Assembly (NCBI GenBank): GCA_019752335.1
Contig: JAIEMJ010000016.1
Span: 1 to 64,000, forward strand
DNA: 64,000 nt
Direction of reading: 5' to 3'
From: Bryobacteraceae bacterium
GTDB lineage: Bacteria; Acidobacteriota; Terriglobia; Bryobacterales; Bryobacteraceae
Of this stretch, positions 1 through 6,548 are shown one piece after another. The position numbers and the translations under genes were made by a program. Position 1 is the first letter of the stretch. Every line of letters begins with the position of its first letter. The notes beneath the pieces were generated by a model, which saw only the letters and a program-made list of their open reading frames with translations, made no database searches and was not told the DNA's origin.

Positions 1-1509
1 GCCTTCGCGGAAGTAGAACTGGTACTGCGCGGGGCGGGAGCTGAGGTTGAAGGTGAGGGTGCCGCCGGTGCAGTCGGATTCCACCTGGTAGCTGCCGCGG
101 TCGCTTTCCACGCGGGCGACGCTGCCGTCCGTCCCGAGATTCGACGTCGCGAGGATGCCGAGGTTGCCGGCGTTGGCGGTGAGGAGTCCGACGAGGCCGT
201 AGGCTTCGGGGGTGAAGTTCGGGACGCGTTGGAGCTTGGCGCTGTAGAGGCCGGAGACCAGGGTGAGGGGGTCGACCCCGACGGGGCAACCGGTGACGCC
301 GGCATGCGCGCTGCCGGAGGCGCCACGGCCTTCGCGGGTGCTAACGAGATACAGCGAGCGGCCGTTGTTGTAGAACCAGAAGTCGTACTGCATGGGGAAC
401 GAGGAGAGGTTCATCGTGAGGGTGCCGCCAGTGCAGTCCGGGAAGATCTGGAAGCTACCGGCGTCGCCTTCCAGGCGGATGGCGCCGGGAGTTCCAGTGC
501 CATTCAGAAGGAGGGAGGTGGCATTGATGGCGAGAGTGCCGGGATTGGCCGCCACGAAACGCCCCGCAATGCTGAATTCGGCCTGAGACCCTGCTATCGC
601 AGGTGTCTGGGCGTTAAATGTCCAGGCGCCGATGCCGCTCAAGAGCGACAGCGGATTCGCCGTGCAGCCGGCGGCCGAGGCGCGGCTCACCACTCCCTGG
701 ATGTAGCGATTGCTGGTGCTGATCACGTCCAACTCCTGGAAGCCGGCCCGGAAGTAGAATTGGTACTGCTGCGGCAAAGAGCCGAGATTGAAGGTGAGCG
801 TCCCACCCGTACAATCTGCATTCACCTGAAAGCGGCCAGGACCACTCTCCAGACGCGTGATTGTAGAAGAGGCGCCCTGGCCGGAGGTTTGCGTAATCGC
901 GAGAATGCCAATCGGATTTCCGGCCAGCCCCTGACCGAGGCTGGCCTCGAAGCGTCCGGAGGCCGCGTAGAGACTAGCGAAAGCGTTTAGATCTCCGCGC
1001 AGATTGAAGGCGTAGGAGCCAGAGAGCAGGGTGAGGGGGTTGACGCCGGCCGGGCAGCCGGCGACGCTCAGCGTGGCACTGCCAGTGGCCGGTTTGCCTG
1101 GCGAGGTGCTGATCAGGTAAAGGGAGCGGCCGCCATCGACGAAGACGAAGTCGTACTGCATGGGGAACGAAGAGAGGTTCATGGTGAGCGTGCCGCCGGT
1201 GCAGTTATCGTTAATCTGGTAGCGTCCGGCGTCCTGTTCTTCGCGCGTGGTGCTGGCCAAGTTGAGGCCCAAGACCGAGGTGGCCGTGATGGTGAGGACG
1301 CCGTTCGGGCTGTTGGCCGCTCCGGGTGTAGCGGTGAATTGGCCGGCGACGAAGAATCGAAGTCCGCCACCGACGGTATTGTTCGTCTGGACGTTGAAGG
1401 TCCAGGTGCCGCTGAGGGCGGTGAGGGGGTTGGCGGGGCATTGGCCGTAAAGCGGGGTCGCGGCGGCGAGGGTGGTGAGCAGGAGCGTCTGCCAGAGTTG
1501 TTTGCGCAT
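1..1509 (-). CDS. Secreted protein of four tandem ~128-residue repeats (C-terminus beyond window)
   Basis: The frame opens at an ATG at 1509 and stays open for 503 codons to the left edge, so the C-terminus is missing. Residues 1-22 form a signal peptide (positive start, hydrophobic run, cleavage near LYGQ). Four repeats start near residues 24, 150, 280 and 406. Each begins with a Cys-Pro/Thr...NPLTLLSG-like block and carries a conserved DCTGGTLTxNLSSxPxQYxF signature in its second half, with two cysteines per repeat that could form disulfides. I do not recognise a named family; it looks like a beta-rich extracellular or cell-surface repeat protein. Copies 1 and 3 share near-identical DNA around 364-414 and 1132-1182, suggesting recent internal duplication. 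A decayed fragment of the same motif lies outside the gene at 1946-2000 on the other strand. Confidence 0.75.
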   Translation of the reverse strand, partial: MRKQLWQTLLLTTLAAATPLYGQCPANPLTALSGTWTFNVQTNNTVGGGLRFFVAGQFTATPGAANSPNGVLTITATSVLGLNLASTTREEQDAGRYQINDNCTGGTLTMNLSSFPMQYDFVFVDGGRSLYLISTSPGKPATGSATLSVAGCPAGVNPLTLLSGSYAFNLRGDLNAFASLYAASGRFEASLGQGLAGNPIGILAITQTSGQGASSTITRLESGPGRFQVNADCTGGTLTFNLGSLPQQYQFYFRAGFQELDVISTSNRYIQGVVSRASAAGCTANPLSLLSGIGAWTFNAQTPAIAGSQAEFSIAGRFVAANPGTLAINATSLLLNGTGTPGAIRLEGDAGSFQIFPDCTGGTLTMNLSSFPMQYDFWFYNNGRSLYLVSTREGRGASGSAHAGVTGCPVGVDPLTLVSGLYSAKLQRVPNFTPEAYGLVGLLTANAGNLGILATSNLGTDGSVARVESDRGSYQVESDCTGGTLTFNLSSRPAQYQFYFREG

Positions 1510-1651
1510 GAATTTTCCTTCTTCGGGTTCGGGGACTCAGGAGGATAGTACCTTTGGGCTATTTCGCTGGCAAGGTCTAAAACCAATTGGGTCAGATAAT
1601 TGAGTCGTATAGGACTCTCAGGATTATTTAAGTTTGGAAGTACTGGAAACC

Positions 1652-1681
1652 CAGGCGGGCCAGGGGGCCCGCCCTACCGAA
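1652..1681 (-). repeat. GTAG-type REP palindrome, solitary copy
   Basis: The sequence GGCGGGCC-AGGG-GGCCCGCC followed by CTACCGAA is an 8-bp perfect hairpin. Read on the minus strand it is GTAG followed by the palindrome, the classic layout of REP elements recognised by RAYT transposases. The same 29 bases recur at 31189-31217 and 31809-31837 beside a RAYT gene in this window. Confidence 0.8.
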
Positions 1682-1708
1682 CTAGCTTGCAGGGAGTCGA
1701 CGGCGGAA

Positions 1709-1916
1709 CGACCCGCTCACTATCGTTCGCGGGTCGCGCATTCAAGCCTAGGCCTCCTGCGTCCGCATCGCCCGCTGAGGGTCCGGCATGAGGGGGTTGA
1801 ATTGAAAGGCGCCGCCGTCCAGGATCCGCGCTCTTCACCATGCAGGATGCGGTATTCTCGCCCATGCGAAGACCCCGATGTAATCCGGAATATGACCCGC
1901 TCACTATCGTTCGCGG
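1709..1916. repeat. Two copies of a second small palindromic repeat
   Basis: A 23-base word is present identically at 1710-1732 and 1894-1916. The first copy sits in a perfect 8-bp inverted repeat (CGACCCGC at 1709-1716, GCGGGTCG at 1729-1736). The reverse complement of its last 12 bases recurs at 2015-2026 inside the large hairpin. This looks like a dispersed intergenic palindrome family distinct from the GTAG-REP. Confidence 0.65.
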
Positions 1917-1945
1917 CTGCACCGTCAGCACCAACCGGTCCGAAT

Positions 1946-2000
1946 ATGAACCTCTCTTCGTTCCCCATGCATTACGACTTCTGGCTCCACAACAACGTGC
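1946..2000 (+). pseudogene. Decayed fragment of the neighbouring repeat-domain gene
   Basis: Bases 1946-1996 read MNLSSFPMHYDFW in frame and match, with about four mismatches in 51 bases, the segment of the upstream repeat gene at 364-414 (minus strand). The fragment is in opposite orientation to that gene and has no start, signal peptide or domain boundary around it. It appears to be a broken piece of the same domain left between palindromic repeats. Confidence 0.65.
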
Positions 2001-2006
2001 GACGTA

Positions 2007-2043
2007 ACCCCCAGCCGCGAACGATACGTTTGCGGCTGGGGGT
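2007..2043. repeat. Strong 17-bp hairpin in intergenic repeat patch
   Basis: A perfect 12-bp inverted repeat (2007-2018 with 2032-2043) is extended by a G-T wobble and four further pairs, leaving a 3-base ATA loop. It lies 58 bases past the stop codon of the minus-strand gene ending at 2101. It could act as a transcription terminator although no U-tract follows, or be one more member of the intergenic repeat family. Confidence 0.55.
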
Positions 2044-2100
2044 GTGCGGTGCGGGTGGCTGTGCGGTGCGGGACGGAACGACCTGGGTGAGCGAGGTGGG

Positions 2101-4968
2101 TTATGGATTCTTGGCGCCGCGGATCCACTCGAGGATGATTTGATACTCCGCGCTGCCGGTGTGGCCGGCCCAGCGTTGGCCGCCGTTGTGCGATGTCCGG
2201 AAGACATCGCCGTCGGTGGTGGTACCTGGCAGGAGGGGCTTTACCAGGAGCGGACTGGCGACGGGATCGGCTGGGTTGACCTTGGCCGAGACGATGCGGA
2301 AGTTGGCTTGGGGATCGGTGCGCAGGGGGAAGCGGGCGTTGCTCGCGTGACACATGGCGCAAGAGCGGCCGTCGGCGCCCGGGCGCGTGAGAATCGGCTG
2401 GACCTGCCGGGCGAAGAAGTCATAGTCGAGGGTGACGGGGGCCGACTGGCTGACGGCTTGGTTGCGGGGCGAACCGGCGCGGGCCACTTCGCGCAGGGCT
2501 TCGGCCACGGCGGTGTCGCGGTGGAGCACGTCGCGTTTGCGGGCTAGGTCGAGGGCCGCGGCCTGGGCTTGCGGGTCGGGATCGCGGAGGCTGGAGACGA
2601 CGAAGTCCTTGACGAACGGGGCACTGAGAATGCCGCCGTCGAGGGGAATCGGCACGGGCGGCGGACTGTAGGCGGTGACCTGTTTCAGGTTGAAGGTGAG
2701 GCGGGCGGGATCGAGCGAGTCCAGGAGCATGCGGCGGGCGAGGCCTTGGGACTTGGCCAGGTACTGGAGCGTGAGCTCAACGACGCGGGGATTGACGAGG
2801 TAGCGTTCGAGGACGACATCGACGGCGGCGCGGACGACGGCGGGGTCCGTGGCGCTCATGGCGGCGAGGACGCGCGAGCGCATCAGCGGCCCGTCGACCA
2901 CATCGGCGAAGACGCCCGCGGCTTGCAGCACCGGGCCGTCTGAGCGGTGGCGCAGGAGGCGCTCCATAGCGGCGGAGAGGTCCGGTTCGCGGGTGAAGCG
3001 ATGGCCTGGTTCGAGCGCCGAGAGCATGGGCAAGAGGAGGGAGAGGGCGCGGGGTTCGCGCTGGTCCAGCAGGTCCTTGACGAGCGCGATGAGCTCGGGA
3101 TCGGAGGCGTCGCCGCGGCTGAGCGTGAGTTGGGCGCGGCCCGGCTGGCCATAGGCCTCGACGACCTCGGCGCCGAAGCGGGGCAGCAGGCGCAGCATGG
3201 CTTTGGTGAAGTGGGGGGTGAGAACGTCTTCGAGCGCCGTGCCCGCGCGGATGGCGGCGCGGGTGAGCTCCGGATCAGCCGGATCGATACAGGCGAGGAT
3301 GGCGCGTTCGAGCGCGGCATCGGCATCGGCCAGGATGCGGGGGGCTTCGACGTCGTTGCCGACGCGCGGGGAGCCAGCGAACTTGTCCAGGCTGACGACG
3401 GTGGAGAGCGCGGTAAGCACGCCGAGGCGCAAGGGCCGCGGGCCATCGCGCAACGCAAGGGCGAACAAAGTGGCTTGGCGCTGACTATCGGCGCGCAAGG
3501 CTTGCTCGACGCGGGCCTGCTGCTCCGGCGCGCGGATGGTGCGCTGCCACTCGCGCAGTTGGCTGAGGTTTTCGTCGAGGGTAGCGGCGAGTTGCTCGGC
3601 GACGGGCTCGCCCTGGCGGAGACGGGTGAGCAATTGCCGCTGGGCGGCGGGGCGGTCGCCTTGCCAGGCGTCCGGTTTATCGTCGCCGGCGGCTGGCCAA
3701 GCGGGCCTGGGGCCTGACTGCGGGGAGAGTTCGCTCAGGGCCATGACGGCGAATTGCGTTTCGCGAAACGGGGTGTCGAAGCCCTTGTATTCGGGAGCGC
3801 CCTTCCAACTGCCGTCGGGGCGCTGTTGGCGGAGGGTGTAGGCGAGGAGACGATCGACGGCGGGGCCGCGGTGGCCGGCGACGGCGAGCGCGTAGAGGAC
3901 GTGGTAGCTGACGAAGTCCGCGGCGGGGGCGGTGGGCGAGAATTCCAAGGCAAAACGGCCGTCGGGCCGCTGATGGCGGAGCAACCCGGCGACATCGGCC
4001 GCGACGTCGTGGCCCAGGCGCTGGCGCGCGATGAGGGCCCAGGCGGCGTCGACGACGTTGGTGGGCTTGGCCTGCGAAAGAATGCTTTCGACGCAGGCGG
4101 CCTGGCGGGGCCAGTCGGGATTGGCGGGTTCGGCGGCGGCGGCGAGGCGGAAGGTCTGCGCGGTCTGCCAGCCGATTTCGAAGCCGCTGACGTCGGGGCG
4201 GGAGCCGTCGGTTTCGGGGCGTAGAATCCCGGCGCCGCACTCGTCGCTGAGGCGGAGGTAACGGGCGGCTCCGAGGATCAGGCGTGGGTCGGCTGGGCGT
4301 CCGGTGGCCTGGGCATGCAGGGCGAGCAAGGTGGGGAGGCGGCTCGAAACGGTCCGCGCTGAATAGATCACGCGCGACCAGTTGGCGTCCGGGTGGCCCG
4401 GCAACGGGCGAGGGTTCTCCCGCAAACGACGCATGACGGCTTCGAGGGCTCCGGGGTCCGGCGCGCGATAGCCACGGAGCGCGGCGGTGAGGTAGGCGCG
4501 GGTGGAGAATTGGGTGATGTGGCACGCGATACAGGCGCGAGCCTCAGGATGCTGGATGCGGCCTTCTTCGGTGACGGCGCCGTGGCGCGGTTGATTGGAG
4601 AGCCAGGCGTCGGCGGCGCGGATGAGCCAGGACATGCCGGCTTCGACGGGCGTGGTGAGAATTTCGTAGTCGAGGCGGCCGTCACGGGTGGCGCGGAGCT
4701 CGTAGGTGTGACCTTGCTGCACCCGGCCAGCGCGAAAGGAGGTGACGCCGGGATGGGTTTGGGTGTTTTCGGGCGTGAAGGAGCGGACTTCGCCGGCCCA
4801 GGTTGCCTCAATCCCGGCCGCGCCGATTTCGACGACTTCGAGGGCGCCGGGCAGTTGGGCGTAGCCACGATGGAGGGAGGCGTGGAGAATGCCGTCGTGA
4901 GGAGCGGTGAAACGTACCGGCGCTTCCGTGCCGAGCCACGCGAGCAGCATGACGGGAAAAATACCCAT
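2101..4968 (-). CDS. Exported c-type cytochrome / squalene-cyclase-like / HEAT-like protein
   Basis: 955 residues with an N-terminal signal peptide (MGIFPVMLLAWLG). Two heme c attachment motifs are visible: CIACH near residue 142, and CAMCH near residue 873 inside a QVQPIL...CAMCH context like the planctomycete cytochrome c domain (PSCyt1). Between them, residues about 190-440 carry QxPDGxW/RPDGRF repeats of the terpenoid cyclase/prenyltransferase alpha-alpha toroid type. A helical HEAT-like stretch follows. Likely periplasmic electron-transfer or heme-bearing scaffold protein; substrate unknown. It shares architecture with the gene at 20076-21434. The start is chosen because it opens directly into the signal peptide. 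Confidence 0.75.
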   Translation of the reverse strand: MGIFPVMLLAWLGTEAPVRFTAPHDGILHASLHRGYAQLPGALEVVEIGAAGIEATWAGEVRSFTPENTQTHPGVTSFRAGRVQQGHTYELRATRDGRLDYEILTTPVEAGMSWLIRAADAWLSNQPRHGAVTEEGRIQHPEARACIACHITQFSTRAYLTAALRGYRAPDPGALEAVMRRLRENPRPLPGHPDANWSRVIYSARTVSSRLPTLLALHAQATGRPADPRLILGAARYLRLSDECGAGILRPETDGSRPDVSGFEIGWQTAQTFRLAAAAEPANPDWPRQAACVESILSQAKPTNVVDAAWALIARQRLGHDVAADVAGLLRHQRPDGRFALEFSPTAPAADFVSYHVLYALAVAGHRGPAVDRLLAYTLRQQRPDGSWKGAPEYKGFDTPFRETQFAVMALSELSPQSGPRPAWPAAGDDKPDAWQGDRPAAQRQLLTRLRQGEPVAEQLAATLDENLSQLREWQRTIRAPEQQARVEQALRADSQRQATLFALALRDGPRPLRLGVLTALSTVVSLDKFAGSPRVGNDVEAPRILADADAALERAILACIDPADPELTRAAIRAGTALEDVLTPHFTKAMLRLLPRFGAEVVEAYGQPGRAQLTLSRGDASDPELIALVKDLLDQREPRALSLLLPMLSALEPGHRFTREPDLSAAMERLLRHRSDGPVLQAAGVFADVVDGPLMRSRVLAAMSATDPAVVRAAVDVVLERYLVNPRVVELTLQYLAKSQGLARRMLLDSLDPARLTFNLKQVTAYSPPPVPIPLDGGILSAPFVKDFVVSSLRDPDPQAQAAALDLARKRDVLHRDTAVAEALREVARAGSPRNQAVSQSAPVTLDYDFFARQVQPILTRPGADGRSCAMCHASNARFPLRTDPQANFRIVSAKVNPADPVASPLLVKPLLPGTTTDGDVFRTSHNGGQRWAGHTGSAEYQIILEWIRGAKNP

Positions 4969-5023
4969 GGCTACTATGATGCCCGAAAACCGGCGATTCC
5001 GGACCTTGAAGTTTTGTTTCGAA

Positions 5024-5839
5024 CTAGAAGTTCGACCGTGACGCCGCCTTTTTGGCAGCCTTCCTGGCGGGTGGCTTGCTGGCGGCGGCCTTCTTCTTGA
5101 GGCTGGGCTTCTTCCGGGCGACGCCCAAGGCTTGCTCCAGCAGCTGCTCGAGCACTTTCTTTTCGGGCTCCAGCATGATGCGGTTGAAGTTCTCGGGGCG
5201 TTCCTGCACCAGTTGACGGAGGCGGAGGAGCCATTCGTAGGAGCCGGCGGCGGAGTGGGTGCCGAGTTGGCCGATGAGGGCGGCGGCGTTGTCGAAGTCC
5301 GGGACGCGGCGGTAGCAATCGAGGGCGGACTTCAGGTTGCCGGCGTCGCGGAACTTGGCGGCGGCTTCGGCGAAACGTTCGAGCGCCACGAGACATTCGG
5401 CTTCGGCGCCGGGGTCCGGAGTGGGTAGTTGTTGGAGGACGAGGTAGGCCTCGGCATAGCGCTTCTGTTTGAGCGCGACGCGCAACTGATCTTTTTCATC
5501 GAGCTCGTCGTAGAGGTCCCAAACGCGATTGACGAGGGTAGCGATCTGGCGGGGGCTGCGCAGGTTGGCGGAAAGCTTGAATTCGCTGGAGGCGCCCAGG
5601 CGATGGTGGAGGAGATCGTTGAGCCAGCGCCATTCGAAGTCCGTGGGGCGCACGGTTTGCGCTTCGTCGCCGGCCGTAAACGGCAACGCGGTGCCTATCA
5701 GATGCGCGTAGTATTCGTCGTAGAGGGCGTTGAACTGGTCGCTCCACGCGCCGAGCGAGCGCTGGTAGGGAGAGAGGTCGATGCGGAAGCGCGTGCGCTC
5801 GGACTCACGGTTGTGCGAGCCAGACACATTTTTGCCCAT
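5024..5839 (-). CDS. Truncated superfamily I helicase-like protein with Lys/Ala-rich tail
   Basis: 271 residues. Residues about 35-110 resemble the middle of a UvrD-like helicase: a YDE Walker-B-like segment, GDEAQTV (motif III-like), DFEW, then SANLRSPRQI (motif IV-like). There is no Walker A region and no second RecA-like half, so it cannot be a working helicase by itself. Residues 125-215 look like TPR-type helices, and the last 30 residues are Lys/Ala/Pro-rich like a histone H1 tail, suggesting nucleic-acid binding. I read it as an internally deleted derivative of a large helicase-TPR protein. It may be a decaying gene or a re-purposed small protein. Confidence 0.5.
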   Translation of the reverse strand: MGKNVSGSHNRESERTRFRIDLSPYQRSLGAWSDQFNALYDEYYAHLIGTALPFTAGDEAQTVRPTDFEWRWLNDLLHHRLGASSEFKLSANLRSPRQIATLVNRVWDLYDELDEKDQLRVALKQKRYAEAYLVLQQLPTPDPGAEAECLVALERFAEAAAKFRDAGNLKSALDCYRRVPDFDNAAALIGQLGTHSAAGSYEWLLRLRQLVQERPENFNRIMLEPEKKVLEQLLEQALGVARKKPSLKKKAAASKPPARKAAKKAASRSNF

Positions 5840-6138
5840 CGTGTGAGAGTGAGAAGCTCAGAAAAAATCGGCAGACGTGCCCACAACGAACCCCGACCGT
5901 AAGGGAGGGGATGTTTGGCCAGCGGGCATATTCCTGCATGTATTTGATTTTATTTGACTTGTTGGCTGATGAGGCTCGCGAGGCTATCCCCTCCCTCAGC
6001 GAGGGGGTCTTTCGAATTCGTAGAGAATTGCAACAGATAACGCCTCTAAACATTAAAGACGTATCATGATGAGGTGGCCTCAGCCGGATTCACTGGCGGG
6101 CCGACCCAAGTATACCTGTTGAAAGGAAATAGAAAGTT
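5840..6138. other. Intergenic region with nested inverted repeats
   Basis: About 300 bases without a convincing gene. An 11-bp perfect inverted repeat (5902-5912 with 5986-5996) could fold an ~85-base arm. The right part also makes a small hairpin, CCCCTC at 5988-5993 with GAGGGG at 6001-6006. The downstream gene's promoter must lie here, but I see no convincing -35/-10 pair. Confidence 0.4.
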
Positions 6139-6540
6139 GTGAAAGCGTTCTCAGTTTTGCTCACCACCTTGGCCCTCGTTGTGCCAATGGCCGCAGAAGA
6201 GCGGAAGACGATCTACGTTGATCGCATGGCGGGGCTGGAATCATTCGTGGAGAAAGCCCTCCAGGCGGCGGAACTGCCCTTTGACTTTATCGACGAAGAG
6301 AAACGGCCCGAGCTCAAGGCCAACCTCGCAAAAATGCACTCGGCCTATGGCGAAATCCTTTACCAAAACAAATTGGGACGGACGGAAAGCCATCGGCTGG
6401 AATTGCGCGACGTCGAAACCAATCGGGTGCTGGCCTGGCATGCCTTCCCCCTACGCGGTGACGACGATTCCCGCCGCCGGGCGGCGGAGGCCTTTGCCAA
6501 AAAGGTGAAGAAGGTGTGGGTCCAGATGCATAAGCAATAG
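6139..6540 (+). CDS. Small exported hypothetical protein
   Basis: 133 residues starting at a GTG preceded by a GAAAGGAAAT purine run. Residues 1-19 form a signal peptide (MKAFSVLLTTLALVVPMAA). The mature part is charged and mixed alpha/beta with no cysteine and no transmembrane segment. I do not recognise the family; a periplasmic protein is likely. It stands alone, convergent with the permease gene that follows. Confidence 0.6.
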   Translation: MKAFSVLLTTLALVVPMAAEERKTIYVDRMAGLESFVEKALQAAELPFDFIDEEKRPELKANLAKMHSAYGEILYQNKLGRTESHRLELRDVETNRVLAWHAFPLRGDDDSRRRAAEAFAKKVKKVWVQMHKQ

Positions 6541-6548
6541 AGACCCCT

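Noticed and set aside
229-990. 253-codon open frame on the plus strand near the left edge
   Set aside because: It mirrors the repeat-domain gene on the minus strand, whose signal peptide and repeats are clear.
3677-4525. 282-codon Arg/Pro-rich frame on the minus strand
   Set aside because: It is the +1 shadow of the cytochrome/cyclase gene on the same strand.
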